DNA from: Rhizobium sp. Root1203
GTDB lineage: Bacteria; Pseudomonadota; Alphaproteobacteria; Rhizobiales; Rhizobiaceae
DNA length: 64,000 nucleotides
NCBI RefSeq assembly: GCF_001424945.1
Contig: NZ_LMCW01000069.1
Span: 62,001-126,000, forward strand
Reading direction: 5' to 3'
Each line of letters begins with the position of its first letter. Position 1 is the first letter of the stretch. A program made the position numbers and the translations under genes. Below are positions 1 to 8,207 of the stretch, piece by piece. A model generated the notes under the pieces. The model was not told the DNA's origin. It searched no databases and worked only from the letters and a program-made list of their open reading frames with translations.

Positions 1-15
1 ACGTGAGCTGTTGTC

Positions 16-447
16 CTACTGTGAGACCGAAATGTTAATTTTCTTCACCATACGAGCCGGCTCGGGCCGAATGAGATCGACGGACAGCAATCCGTTTTTC
101 AATCCGGCGCCAAGGACCTGCATTCCGTCGGCCAGAACAAATGTTCGCTGGAACTGCCGTGCGGCGATCCCGCGATAGAGATATTCACGGTCGCCCGGGT
201 CGACCTGCCGGCCACGGATGACCAACTGGTTCTCTTCGATCGAGACGTCGAGTTCGTCTTCGCCGAAGCCGGCGACCGCCAGCGTAATCCGCAGCCGTTC
301 AGGATCTCCCGAAAGGCTGTCGGGAGCGACGCGCTCGATATTGTAGGGCGGATATCCGTCGCTCGCCTTGGAAATCCGCTCGAGGGTCTTTTCCATGGCG
401 TCGAAGCCCAGAAGAAGCGGGCTGGCGAAAGGCGTAATGCGGCTCAT
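16..447 (-). CDS. Small heat-shock protein, Hsp20/IbpA family
   Basis: An ATP-independent holdase of the alpha-crystallin (Hsp20) family, 143 residues, which keeps unfolding proteins refoldable for DnaK/ClpB in the cytoplasm. The N-terminus (MSRITPFASPLLLGFDAME) is the typical rhizobial IbpA start. The alpha-crystallin domain follows from about residue 40, with the conserved strands ending in AAGFxxDELDVSI-like (here VAGFGEDELDVSI) and the late G-x-L motif (GLKNGLLSVDL). The open frame extends 22 codons further upstream, but the ATG at 447 matches the family and has GAGGA and GGA purine runs before it. A heat-shock-type promoter lies at 513-541, fitting heat induction together with the nearby grpE and hrcA. 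Family assignment is secure; the exact paralogue (IbpA-like or other Hsp20) is not resolved. Confidence 0.93.
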   Translation of the reverse strand: MSRITPFASPLLLGFDAMEKTLERISKASDGYPPYNIERVAPDSLSGDPERLRITLAVAGFGEDELDVSIEENQLVIRGRQVDPGDREYLYRGIAARQFQRTFVLADGMQVLGAGLKNGLLSVDLIRPEPARMVKKINISVSQ

Positions 448-512
448 CGTTTTCCAAGTCCTCGATACAAGCGACCTTGCCGGACCTGAATTGCAGCATC
501 CGGTTGACGACA

Positions 513-541
513 ATATGGGAATTTAGAAAGCCCCGCGCAAG
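513..541 (-). promoter_or_regulatory. RpoH (sigma-32)-type promoter of hsp20
   Basis: Read on the minus strand the site is CTTGCG, a 17-bp spacer, then CCATAT. Alphaproteobacterial RpoH promoters have CTTGAA-like -35 and CCATAT-like -10 elements with this spacing. The -10 is about 66 nt before the ATG, leaving a leader of roughly 60 nt. In that leader GTCC (about 50 nt before the ATG) could pair with the GGAC that overlaps the possible ribosome-binding site, but I see no clear ROSE thermometer signature. Confidence 0.55.
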
Positions 542-697
542 GCGCACGGCTTCGATCGCATCACACCGCCTGCCTTGACAAAAATGGCGCCGCCTCGCAT
601 CAAAACATGCCCGAGCCGGCTGTGCCGATTTGCGACGGGATTGTGAACAAAACGGTGCATGCCACGACGTCGCGCACCACGAGGATGGAACAGCGGA

Positions 698-1642
698 ATG
701 GCAGACCCGAGAAAGATCATTATCGACACCGACCCCGGCCAGGACGACGCTGCCGCAATCATGCTGGCATTCGGCAGCCCGGCGGAACTGGAGGTGCTCG
801 GCATCACCACCGTCGCCGGCAACGTGCCTCTCTCCTACACCAGCCGCAACGCCCGCATCGTTTGCGAACTCTGCGACAAGGCCGAAACCAAGGTCTTCGC
901 CGGCGCCGACAAGCCCATCGCCCGCAAGCTGGTGACTGCGGAGCATGTGCATGGCAAAACCGGCCTCGACGGCCCTGTCCTGCCCGAGCCTGTCATGCCC
1001 CTCCAACCGCAGCACTCCGTCGATTTCATCATCGAGACGCTGCGCAGCGAGCCGGCAGGCACCGTGACGCTCTGCACGCTCGGGCCGCTGACAAACATCG
1101 GCATCGCCTTCCAGAAGGCACCTGACATCATTGCCCGCATCCGTGAATTGGTGATGATGGGCGGCGGCTTCTTCGAAGGCGGCAACATCACCCCGGCGGC
1201 CGAATTCAACATCTACGTCGATCCCGAGGCGGCCGACATCGTCTTCCGCTCAGGCGTGCCGATCGTGATGATGCCGCTCGACGTGACTCACAAGCTCCTC
1301 ACCCGCAAGGACCGCGTCAAACGCATGGCGGATCTGGGCACGCGCCCGGCCATTGCGATGGCGGAGATGCTGGAATTCTTCGAACGCTTCGATATCGAGA
1401 AGTACGGATCCGACGGCGGCCCGCTGCACGATCCGACGGTGGTCGCCTATCTGCTGAAACCCGAACTGTTCGAGGGACGGGACTGCAATGTCGAGATCGA
1501 AGTGACGTCGGAACTGACGGTCGGCATGACCGTCGTCGACTGGTGGCATGTGACCGATCGCAAGCGCAATGCGAAGGTCATGCGCGACGTCGATGCGGAC
1601 GGCTTCTTCGATCTGCTGATCGAGCGCTTCGCCCGCATCTGA
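698..1642 (+). CDS. Nucleoside hydrolase (IUNH family)
   Basis: A 314-residue inosine/uridine-preferring nucleoside hydrolase that cleaves the N-glycosidic bond of ribonucleosides to free base plus ribose (salvage). The N-terminal calcium-binding motif is intact (IIIDTDPGQDDAAAIMLA, about residues 6-23). The family motifs VMMGG-F and the late H-DP (PLHDPTVVAYLL) are present, so the Asp ligands and the catalytic His region are complete. The ATG at 698 is chosen because the family begins only a few residues before DTDPG; the longer frame adds 13 Arg-rich codons. The gene is single, between hsp20 (divergent) and grpE (convergent). Substrate preference (purine or pyrimidine) cannot be told from sequence. 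Confidence 0.92.
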   Translation: MADPRKIIIDTDPGQDDAAAIMLAFGSPAELEVLGITTVAGNVPLSYTSRNARIVCELCDKAETKVFAGADKPIARKLVTAEHVHGKTGLDGPVLPEPVMPLQPQHSVDFIIETLRSEPAGTVTLCTLGPLTNIGIAFQKAPDIIARIRELVMMGGGFFEGGNITPAAEFNIYVDPEAADIVFRSGVPIVMMPLDVTHKLLTRKDRVKRMADLGTRPAIAMAEMLEFFERFDIEKYGSDGGPLHDPTVVAYLLKPELFEGRDCNVEIEVTSELTVGMTVVDWWHVTDRKRNAKVMRDVDADGFFDLLIERFARI

Positions 1643-1656
1643 CAACCGTCCCGGAA

Positions 1657-1678
1657 GACGCCTGAGAAATCAGGCGTC
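1657..1678. terminator. Shared hairpin between nucleoside hydrolase and grpE
   Basis: A perfect 9-bp inverted repeat (GACGCCTGA and TCAGGCGTC) closes a GAAA loop on the + strand. It lies between two convergent genes, and the right arm carries the grpE stop codon. No long T-run follows on either side (CTTCTGG or TTCCGG), so it may terminate weakly or act as a transcript-end stabiliser in both directions. Confidence 0.5.
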
Positions 1679-2302
1679 CTTCTGGTCGAAAATGGAATTG
1701 GTTTCGGTTTCGACGATCTTCGGGCCACCCTTGGCAACGCCGACCATGGCAGGGCGCAGAACCCGCTCGCCGATCGTGAAGCCCGCCTGCACGACCTGAA
1801 CGACCGTGTTGTTCGGCACGTCGGGGTTCGGAACCTCGAACATGGCCTGGTGGAAGTTCGGATCGAACTTCTGGCCGACCGGCTCCAGCTTGCGAACACC
1901 GTGGCGCTCGAGAGCGGACAGCATCGAGCGTTCGGTCATCTCAACGCCCTCGATCAACGTGGCAAGCCCCGCATCCGCAGACGCCCGGACATCATCGGGA
2001 ATGGCATCGATGGCGCGGCGGAGATTGTCCGAAACGGCGAGCATGTCGCGGGCAAAGCCGGCGACCGAATAGGACTTGGCGTCCTTGACTTCGCGCTCGG
2101 TGCGACGGCGCAGGTTGTCCATGTCGGCGGCAAGGCGCAGATAGCGATCGCGCAGCTCGGCGTTTTCTGCCTTCAGCAGCTCCAGCGGATCGGGCTGCTG
2201 CGCGGCCTCGGCTGCTGCTTCGTTCTCGACGTCTGCCGCAGTATCCGCTGCAGCTTCAGCCGCGGCTGCGTCAGGTCCGTTCTTCGTCGTCTCGTCGGTC
2301 AT
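1670..2302 (-). CDS. grpE: GrpE nucleotide exchange factor
   Basis: Co-chaperone of DnaK that speeds ADP release in the DnaK-DnaJ-GrpE cycle; 210 residues. The first 40 residues are Ala/Glu-rich and disordered. A long coiled coil follows (LLKAENAELRDRYLRLAADMDNLRRRTERE). The C-terminal beta domain carries the GrpE signature (FDPNFHQAMFEV and the V-Q-x-GF run near the end). The ATG at 2302 has GGAGAA nine bases upstream and is preferred to a start 22 codons earlier. Transcription probably starts at the heat-shock-type promoter at 2341-2369. hrcA lies on the same strand further upstream, separated by the opposite-strand GFA gene, a common rhizobial arrangement. Confidence 0.97.
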   Translation of the reverse strand: MTDETTKNGPDAAAAEAAADTAADVENEAAAEAAQQPDPLELLKAENAELRDRYLRLAADMDNLRRRTEREVKDAKSYSVAGFARDMLAVSDNLRRAIDAIPDDVRASADAGLATLIEGVEMTERSMLSALERHGVRKLEPVGQKFDPNFHQAMFEVPNPDVPNNTVVQVVQAGFTIGERVLRPAMVGVAKGGPKIVETETNSIFDQKDA

Positions 2303-2340
2303 GACGTTCTCCGGTGATTGGTGTCTTTTGGATGAGCCCG

Positions 2341-2369
2341 ATATCGAACTTTGACCGCCAAAAATCAAG
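2341..2369 (-). promoter_or_regulatory. RpoH-type promoter of grpE
   Basis: On the minus strand: CTTGAT, exactly 17 bp, then CGATAT, the same geometry as the element before hsp20. It is 38 nt before the grpE ATG. Two positions differ from the CTTGAA/CCATAT consensus. Assignment to RpoH is inferred from consensus and gene function. Confidence 0.5.
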
Positions 2370-2525
2370 TCTGCGTGACGAAGAAGCTATGAATTGCAGG
2401 TATCGGCCGGGCGTCGGGTGTGCCAGCACGACGACTGCGGCTTGACTTCGCCACGACAAAGTCCTCTACTTTCAAGACTCCTAATATATGGCGAATTCAT
2501 CCCGAACAGTCAGGGAGATACCACG

Positions 2526-2960
2526 ATGGCCGACCAGGCGAGCTATGCCGGCAAGTGCTTTTGCGGCGCCGTCGAAATCACCGCATCCGGCGAGCCCGTA
2601 GCTATGGGCTATTGTCATTGCTCGTCCTGCAGACAGTGGTCGGCCGGTCCTGTCAACGCCTTCACTCTGTGGCCTCCGCAAAGCGTGCGCGTCACAAAGG
2701 GCGGGGAACATGTCGAGGGCTATCAGAAAACGGATACGAGTGTCCGCAAGTTCTGTGAGCTCTGCGGCGGTCATCTCTATACCGAGCACCCCCTATGGGG
2801 CGTGACGGACGTCTATGCCGCGATTATCCCAAGTCTTCGCTATCAGCCGTCGCTGCATGTCAACTATGCGGAGACGGTGCTCCCTCTCAAGGATGGGCTG
2901 CCGAAATACAAGGACATGCCCGCGGAGATGGGCGGCTCCGGCGACCTGTTGCCCGAGTAG
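2526..2960 (+). CDS. GFA/CENP-V family zinc protein
   Basis: A 144-residue member of the GFA family (glutathione-dependent formaldehyde-activating-like fold). The zinc ligands are visible: C11-x-C13, C30-x-C32-x2-C35 and C77-x2-C80. Family members bind zinc and sometimes glutathione adducts, but most have no proven substrate, and Gfa activity itself should not be assumed. The start at 2526 has GGGAGA just upstream and begins MADQASYAGKCFCG; the longer frame lacks a ribosome-binding site. It is encoded between grpE and hrcA on the opposite strand and ends 12 nt from the hrcA stop. A TTGACT-N17-TCTACT promoter-like pair lies about 60-80 nt upstream. Confidence 0.85.
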   Translation: MADQASYAGKCFCGAVEITASGEPVAMGYCHCSSCRQWSAGPVNAFTLWPPQSVRVTKGGEHVEGYQKTDTSVRKFCELCGGHLYTEHPLWGVTDVYAAIIPSLRYQPSLHVNYAETVLPLKDGLPKYKDMPAEMGGSGDLLPE

Positions 2961-2972
2961 CGTTCGGCGGCT

Positions 2973-4061
2973 TCACTTCGCGGGGCGCGACAGCCTCGAC
3001 ATCAGCTGCGCGGTATAGTCGACCATCGGCACGATACGGGAATAATTCAGGCGCGTCGGCCCGATGACGCCGACGGCACCGACGATCCGGTCGTCTTCGT
3101 CGCGGTAAGGAGCGACGATCAAAGACGAGCCAGACAACGAGAAGAGCTTGTTTTCCGACCCTATGAAGATGCGGACGCCGGAGCCGCTTTCGGCCAGGTT
3201 CAACAGCTCGATCAGGCTGTCCTTCTTCTCCAGGTCATCGAACAGCATGCGCAGGCGATCCAGATCGTCCGCACCGGCAAGCCCCTCGAGCAGGTTGGCG
3301 CGACCGCGAATGATAAGCTGCGCGGGCTTGCCTTCGTCGGCACTCCCGGACCACACCGCAATGCCGCGCTCGACAAGATCCCGCGACAGCGCATCGAGTT
3401 CGTGGCGAACGTTTTCCTTCAGGCGGCCGAGCTGGTTGCGCAGCTCCGGCAGGGTCTGGCCGCTCATGTGCGCGTTGAGAAAATTCGCGGCCTCCGTCAG
3501 CTGCGAGGATGTGACGCCGGCCGGCAGCTCGATGATGCGGTTCTCCACCTGATCGTGATCGCCGACGAGGACGGCCAGCGCCTTGGTCGGCTCCAGGCGG
3601 ATGAACTCGACGTGCTTCAGCACGGGATCGCTCTTGGCGGTAATGACGAGGCCGGCACCGCGCGAGATGCCCGACAGCATCCGGCTTGCCTCGTTCATCA
3701 TCAGTTCCATCGGATTGTCGCGGTTTTCGGCGCGCACCTGGCGATCTATGTTTGCCCGGTCCTCGGCCGAAAGATCGCCGACCTGCATGAAGGCGTCCAC
3801 GAAGAAGCGCAGACCGATCTGTGTCGGCAGCCGGCCGGCACTGACATGCGGCGAATAGATGAGACCGAGTTCTTCCAGATCGCTCATCACGTTGCGCACG
3901 GACGCCGGGGACAGCGACATGGGGAGAATGCGCGACAGATTGCGGGAGCCGAGCGGTTCGCCGGTCTCCAGATAGCCTTCGACGATGCGGCGAAAGATTT
4001 CCTTCGAGCGTTCATCCAGCGCAGCCACGGCATCCGAAATCGACGTCGACCTGAATTCCAT
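2973..4061 (-). CDS. hrcA: HrcA heat-inducible transcription repressor
   Basis: Repressor that binds CIRCE operators (TTAGCACTC-N9-GAGTGCTAA) of groESL-type operons and is kept active by GroE. The product is 362 residues from MEFRSTSISDAVAALDERS. The N-terminal winged helix (about 15-85, IFRRIVEGYLETGEPLGSRNLSR) and the conserved SPASVRNVMSDLEELGLI and HVSAGRLPT segments are intact. A GAF-like middle and dimerisation region follow. The ATG at 4061 matches HrcA proteins; the frame reaches 31 codons further. No CIRCE element was found in this window, so its targets lie elsewhere. It is divergent from rph. Confidence 0.97.
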   Translation of the reverse strand: MEFRSTSISDAVAALDERSKEIFRRIVEGYLETGEPLGSRNLSRILPMSLSPASVRNVMSDLEELGLIYSPHVSAGRLPTQIGLRFFVDAFMQVGDLSAEDRANIDRQVRAENRDNPMELMMNEASRMLSGISRGAGLVITAKSDPVLKHVEFIRLEPTKALAVLVGDHDQVENRIIELPAGVTSSQLTEAANFLNAHMSGQTLPELRNQLGRLKENVRHELDALSRDLVERGIAVWSGSADEGKPAQLIIRGRANLLEGLAGADDLDRLRMLFDDLEKKDSLIELLNLAESGSGVRIFIGSENKLFSLSGSSLIVAPYRDEDDRIVGAVGVIGPTRLNYSRIVPMVDYTAQLMSRLSRPAK

Positions 4062-4098
4062 TAAGTCTTGCGCACCTGTGCTAATGACGATCCGGCAA

Positions 4099-4126
4099 AA
4101 TATAGCCAATCTCCCCGCCGTGGCAA
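4099..4126 (-). promoter_or_regulatory. Sigma-70-like promoter of hrcA
   Basis: Minus strand: TTGCCA, 16 bp, TATATT, ending about 38 nt before the hrcA start codon. It matches the housekeeping consensus reasonably well. This is a pattern match only. Confidence 0.35.
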
Positions 4127-4239
4127 AAGGGAAATTGCAAATGAACGCAGCCAATCGTAGAAGCGGTCAACAACATTGAGCACGCATGGTGTTGCCGGAC
4201 GCGCTTCCCGTGTTCGGCGCCATGCCCCAGGAGAATAGA

Positions 4240-4956
4240 ATGCGGCCTTCAGGCAGAAAAACCGACCAGATGCGCAAGGTTTCCTTCGAGCGCAATTTTT
4301 CCAAGCATGCGGAAGGCTCCTGTCTGGTGAAGTTCGGCGATACGCATGTGCTTTGCACGGCGAGCCTTGAAGAAAAGACGCCGCCGTGGCTGCGCAACAC
4401 CGGCAAGGGCTGGGTCACCGCCGAGTACGGCATGCTGCCGCGCGCCACGGGCGAGCGCATGAAGCGCGAGGCCGCCGCCGGCAAGCAGGGCGGCCGCACG
4501 CAGGAGATTCAGCGGCTGATCGGCCGGTCGCTCCGCGCCGTCGTCGACCTCAAGGAACTCGGCGAGCGCCAGATCACGCTCGACTGCGATGTCATCCAGG
4601 CCGATGGCGGTACCCGCACCGCCTCGATCACCGGTGCCTGGATCGCGCTCTACGATTGCCTGAAGTGGATGGAGAGCCGCAACATGATCAAGGTCGAGCG
4701 CGTCCTGAAGGATCACATCGCAGCCATCTCGTGCGGCATCTTCGCCAGCCAGCCGGTGATCGACCTCGACTATATCGAGGACTCCTCGGCCGAAACGGAC
4801 GCCAACTTCGTCATGACGGGTCGCGGCGGCATCGTGGAAATCCAGGGCACCGCGGAAGGCGCGCCCTTCACCGACGAGGAATTCGCCTCCCTGATGGGGC
4901 TTGCGAAGACCGGCATTGCCGAACTGGTGGAAATGCAGAAGCAGGCCGTCGCCTGA
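4240..4956 (+). CDS. rph: Ribonuclease PH
   Basis: Phosphorolytic 3'-5' exoribonuclease that trims tRNA 3' ends; hexameric, cytoplasmic. It has 238 residues, the usual length. It starts MRPSGRKTDQMRKV and carries the family motifs HAEGSCLVKFGDTHVLCTASLEE (split here only for description), RSLRAVVDLKELGERQITLDCDV and GGTRTASITGA. AGGAG lies seven bases before the chosen ATG; the longer frame adds 18 codons without support. It is the first gene of a run rph-VOC-rdgB-hemW with 1-nt overlap or short spacers, so the four are probably cotranscribed. It is divergent from hrcA, the classical rhizobial order. Confidence 0.97.
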   Translation: MRPSGRKTDQMRKVSFERNFSKHAEGSCLVKFGDTHVLCTASLEEKTPPWLRNTGKGWVTAEYGMLPRATGERMKREAAAGKQGGRTQEIQRLIGRSLRAVVDLKELGERQITLDCDVIQADGGTRTASITGAWIALYDCLKWMESRNMIKVERVLKDHIAAISCGIFASQPVIDLDYIEDSSAETDANFVMTGRGGIVEIQGTAEGAPFTDEEFASLMGLAKTGIAELVEMQKQAVA

Positions 4957-5372
4957 TGGACGACATGCTGGAAGGCATGCTGGAAACGGCGCTCTATGCG
5001 GACGATCTCGACAAGGCCGAGGCTTTCTATGAAGGCGTTCTCGGGCTTGCAAAGATCACGCGGGCGGCAAACCGGCATGTCTTCTTCCGCTGCGGCCCAG
5101 GCGTCCTGCTGATCTTCAATCCGCATGAAACCACGAAGCCACCGCAACCGCAGGCGCTGCAGGTTCCTCCGCACGGCACGACGGGTGCAGGCCATGCCTG
5201 TTTTCGTGTGTCGCCCGAGAACCTCGACGTGGTTGCCCGAAAGCTCCAGGCGGCAAAGGTCGAGATCGAATCCGAGGTAAGCTGGCCGCAGGGCGGCCGG
5301 TCGATCTATTTTCGCGATCCGGCCGGCAACAGCCTGGAATGCGCCGAAGCCAGGATCTGGGGCATTGAATAG
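4956..5372 (+). CDS. VOC (glyoxalase/bleomycin-resistance) superfamily protein
   Basis: A 138-residue single-module vicinal-oxygen-chelate protein. It has the opening beta-alpha unit (METALYADDLDKAEAFYEGVLGL) and the closing FRDPAGNSLECAE strand whose Glu is a usual metal ligand. A His sits at the GHACFRV position. It could be a glyoxalase-like lyase, dioxygenase or resistance protein; sequence does not decide. Its ATG overlaps the rph stop by one base (TGATG), implying translational coupling, and rdgB follows after 8 nt. The conserved position between two RNA/nucleotide housekeeping enzymes suggests an undefined housekeeping role. Confidence 0.85.
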   Translation: MDDMLEGMLETALYADDLDKAEAFYEGVLGLAKITRAANRHVFFRCGPGVLLIFNPHETTKPPQPQALQVPPHGTTGAGHACFRVSPENLDVVARKLQAAKVEIESEVSWPQGGRSIYFRDPAGNSLECAEARIWGIE

Positions 5373-5380
5373 GACAGCCA

Positions 5381-6025
5381 ATGCGCAAGCTTGAGACCAA
5401 GACCATCGTCGTCGCCAGCCACAATGCCGGCAAGATCAAGGAAATCCAGGATCTGATCGGTCCCTTCGGCTTTACCGCCAAGTCGGCCGCCGAGCTGAAT
5501 TTCGTCGAGCCCGACGAGACGGGAACCACCTTCGAGGAAAACGCCACCATCAAGGCGCTCGCTTCGGCGGAGGCTTCCGGCCTGCCGGCGCTTTCGGACG
5601 ACTCCGGGCTTGTCATCGATGCCCTGGGGGGCGATCCGGGCGTCTATACGGCCAACTGGGCCGAGACCCCCGACGGCACGCGCGATTTCGCCATGGCGAT
5701 GGACAAGGTCGAGCGGGCGTTGGAGAAGGCCGGCGCAAGCGAGCCGCGACAGCGTACCTCGCGGTTCGTCAGCGTGCTCTGCCTCGCCTGGCCGGACGGA
5801 CATACGGAACTCTTCCGAGGCGAAGTCGACGGTACCGTCGTCTGGCCGCCGCGCGGAAGCCAGGGCTTCGGTTACGATCCGGTCTTTCAACCCGAGGGCT
5901 ATGAGACTACTTTCGGGGAGATGAGTGCAGAGCAGAAGCACGGCTGGAAGCCTGGCGACGCCCAGGCGCTATCGCACCGCGCGCGCGCCTTCAAGATTTT
6001 CGTCGAAACCTGCCTGGAAGCATAA
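5381..6025 (+). CDS. rdgB: Non-canonical purine NTP pyrophosphatase (RdgB/HAM1)
   Basis: Hydrolyses dITP, ITP and XTP to monophosphates plus PPi, keeping deaminated purines out of DNA and RNA. The 214 residues include VVASHNAGKIKEIQ at the N-terminus (substrate phosphate binding), the metal and catalytic Asp region ALSDDSGLVIDALGG, the glycine-rich GSQGFGYDPVF and the closing LSHRARA motif with its conserved His-Arg. All are intact. It is the third gene of the rph operon, 8 nt after the VOC gene and 8 nt before hemW. Confidence 0.96.
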   Translation: MRKLETKTIVVASHNAGKIKEIQDLIGPFGFTAKSAAELNFVEPDETGTTFEENATIKALASAEASGLPALSDDSGLVIDALGGDPGVYTANWAETPDGTRDFAMAMDKVERALEKAGASEPRQRTSRFVSVLCLAWPDGHTELFRGEVDGTVVWPPRGSQGFGYDPVFQPEGYETTFGEMSAEQKHGWKPGDAQALSHRARAFKIFVETCLEA

Positions 6026-6033
6026 GACCGATC

Positions 6034-7236
6034 GTGGACACTTTGGAACAGCCTAACCTGACGCGCGATGCCGTTCTACTGCCCGATACCGGAGAGCCCG
6101 GTTTCGGGGTCTACGTGCATTGGCCGTTCTGTGCGGCCAAGTGCCCCTATTGCGACTTCAACAGCCATGTCCGCCATCAGCCCGTCGACCAGGAGCGCTT
6201 CACTGCCGCCTTCCTGAAGGAAATGGCGAGCATGCGGCAACTGAGCGGACCGAAGACGGTAACCAGCGTCTTCCTCGGTGGCGGAACACCGTCCCTGATG
6301 AACCCGTCTACCGTCTCCGCCATCCTCGACGGCGTTGCCAAGCATTGGCACATGCCCGATGGCATCGAGATCACCATGGAGGCGAACCCTTCCAGCGTCG
6401 AGGCGGAGCGCTTCCGCGGCTATCGCGCCGCCGGCGTCAACCGGGTCTCGCTCGGCGTACAGGCGCTGAACGACCGCGACCTGAAATTTCTGGGGCGCCT
6501 GCACGATGTCGCCGATGCGCTGAAGGCAATCAGGCTTGCGCGGGACATCTTCCCGCGCATGTCCTTCGACCTGATCTACGCCCGCCCGAACCAGACTGTG
6601 GGGGAATGGGAGCGCGAGCTTAGGGAAGCGATCTCCTACGCCGTCGACCACCTGTCGCTCTACCAGCTGACGATCGAGGAGGGCACGCCCTTCTTCGGCC
6701 TGCACAAGGCGGGCAAGCTGATCGTGCCGGATGACGACCAATCGGCGCTGCTCTACGAGGCTACCCAGGAGATCACCGCCAGCGCGGGCATGCCGGCCTA
6801 CGAAGTGTCCAACCACGCCCGCCCGGGCGCCGAGAGCCGTCACAATCTCACCTACTGGCGCTATGGCGACTATGCCGGCATCGGTCCCGGCGCACATGGA
6901 CGGCTGACACGCGGATCCGCGAAGATCGCAACGGCGACTGAACGCAAGCCGGAGACCTGGCTGGATCTTGTGGAACGGGACGGCCACGGCGTTCTGGACC
7001 AGGAACAGCTCGGCTATGACGAACAGGCCGACGAACTGCTGCTGATGGGGCTTCGGCTGACGGAGGGAGTGGATCTTGCCCGCTGGCAGCAGCTTTCGGG
7101 CCGTGATCCCGACCCGAAGCGTGAGGAGTTCCTGCTGGAGCATGGCTTCATCGAGCGGATCGGCAATTCCCGGCTTCGCTGCACGCCTTCCGGCATGCTG
7201 GTCCTCGATTCCGTGGTTGCCGATCTCGCCTGCTAG
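6034..7236 (+). CDS. hemW: HemW heme chaperone (radical-SAM family)
   Basis: A 400-residue HemW protein, a heme-trafficking radical-SAM relative often mislabelled as oxygen-independent coproporphyrinogen oxidase. The [4Fe-4S] motif CAAKCPYC (C-x3-C-x2-C) is followed by DFNSH. GGGTPS, the EANPS strand and the HemW C-terminal domain (GIGPGAHG, ESRHNLTYWRYGDY) are present. The start is a GTG at 6034, 8 nt after rdgB; no in-frame ATG precedes the radical-SAM motif, and a TTG at codon 4 is an alternative. The stop codon lies within the inverted repeat at 7233-7288. Confidence 0.94.
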   Translation: MDTLEQPNLTRDAVLLPDTGEPGFGVYVHWPFCAAKCPYCDFNSHVRHQPVDQERFTAAFLKEMASMRQLSGPKTVTSVFLGGGTPSLMNPSTVSAILDGVAKHWHMPDGIEITMEANPSSVEAERFRGYRAAGVNRVSLGVQALNDRDLKFLGRLHDVADALKAIRLARDIFPRMSFDLIYARPNQTVGEWERELREAISYAVDHLSLYQLTIEEGTPFFGLHKAGKLIVPDDDQSALLYEATQEITASAGMPAYEVSNHARPGAESRHNLTYWRYGDYAGIGPGAHGRLTRGSAKIATATERKPETWLDLVERDGHGVLDQEQLGYDEQADELLLMGLRLTEGVDLARWQQLSGRDPDPKREEFLLEHGFIERIGNSRLRCTPSGMLVLDSVVADLAC

Positions 7237-7288
7237 ATCAATTTCGCGTTTCTTTGTCCGCCGCGCACCTTCGGTGAAATTGCTCTAG
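7233..7288. repeat. Short dispersed-repeat relative forming a hairpin between hemW and a DMT permease
   Basis: The arms CTAGATCAATTTC (7233-7245) and GAAATTGCTCTAG (7276-7288) are inverted repeats matching at 12 of 13 positions. The ends resemble those of the elements at 15004 and 42627 (TAGAGCAATTCC-type). It contains the hemW stop codon and abuts the stop of the opposite gene, so it may serve as a two-way transcript end. Family membership is inferred from the ends only; the interior differs. Confidence 0.5.
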
Positions 7289-7289
7289 A

Positions 7290-8207
7290 TCAGGCGATTC
7301 GCTTTTTCCCTAGGGAGAACAGACGCCCATCGATGGCCGCAAGGCCGATCGCGATCATCGCCATGCCTATCAGATGCTTGACCTGCAACTGCTCGCCGAG
7401 AACGGCGGCGCCGAGCAGGATGGCACTGACGGGGATCAGGAAGGTGACGAGCATCAGGTTCGTCGCGCCAGCCGTCGCCAGGATGCGGAAGAACAGGACG
7501 TAGGCAATCGCCGTGGAGAGCAACGCGAGACCGAGCAGCGCCATCCAGGTTTCGGCAGAGGGTGCCGCCAGTGTCCATGGGCGATCGATCAGCAGGGCGA
7601 CCGGCAGCATCAGGATTGTGGACGCAGTGACCTGCCCTGCTGCGGGAATGAGTGGCGCCATCCCCATCTGGCGGAAGCGGCGACCGAAGATGCCGGCAAA
7701 GGAGTAGGAAAGCGCAGCGCCCAGCACGGCGAGCTGTGCCAGAACGTTGGCCCCCAGATCCCGCAGGGCATCGAAACCGATCATGTAGGCCACGCCGGCA
7801 AAGCCCACGAGCACACCGAGCAGGCGGTTGCCGGTCATCTTCTCATCCGCCGTCAGGAGATGTGCAACGACGACGGCGAAGAGCGGCGTCGTGGCGTTGA
7901 GGATGGACGCCAGGCCGCTGGCAATATGCGTCTGGCCCCAAACGATCAGGCAGAAGGGGATCATGTTGTTGAGGATACCCATGCCGAAAAAGGCGGCCCA
8001 GGACTTGCCGTCGCGCGGCATGACGTGGCCCGTCGCGCGGACGATGACATTGAGGGCGATCGCCGCGATCAACACCCTTCCCGTCACGATCGTGAACGGC
8101 GGCAGGCTCTTCACCAGAATGCCGTTGAACAGGAACGAACCGCCCCACAGCAGGGAGAGCACCAGCAACATTCCCCACTCGGCAAGACCCATCTGTTTCT
8201 GCTGCAT
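7290..8207 (-). CDS. DMT-family permease, EamA domains
   Basis: A 305-residue inner-membrane transporter with two EamA repeats, giving ten predicted membrane helices (LLWGGSFLFNGILVKS at the start, the PLFAVVVAHLL and PVSAILLGAAVLGEQL half-repeat ends). DMT/EamA proteins usually export small metabolites such as amino acids or their analogues; the substrate is unknown. AGGGAGAAGG lies just before the ATG. It is transcribed away from the LysR gene at 8425, so the regulator probably controls it. The C-terminal tail is basic (SLGKKRIA). Confidence 0.9.
   Translation of the reverse strand: MQQKQMGLAEWGMLLVLSLLWGGSFLFNGILVKSLPPFTIVTGRVLIAAIALNVIVRATGHVMPRDGKSWAAFFGMGILNNMIPFCLIVWGQTHIASGLASILNATTPLFAVVVAHLLTADEKMTGNRLLGVLVGFAGVAYMIGFDALRDLGANVLAQLAVLGAALSYSFAGIFGRRFRQMGMAPLIPAAGQVTASTILMLPVALLIDRPWTLAAPSAETWMALLGLALLSTAIAYVLFFRILATAGATNLMLVTFLIPVSAILLGAAVLGEQLQVKHLIGMAMIAIGLAAIDGRLFSLGKKRIA

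Noticed and set aside
448..512. ROSE RNA thermometer before hsp20
   Set aside because: The leader can form a small hairpin over the ribosome-binding site, but the typical U-U/C-GCU element facing AGGA is not visible.
2303..4239. CIRCE operator for HrcA
   Set aside because: Searched by eye for TTAGCACTC-N9-GAGTGCTAA around grpE, hrcA and rph; nothing close was seen.
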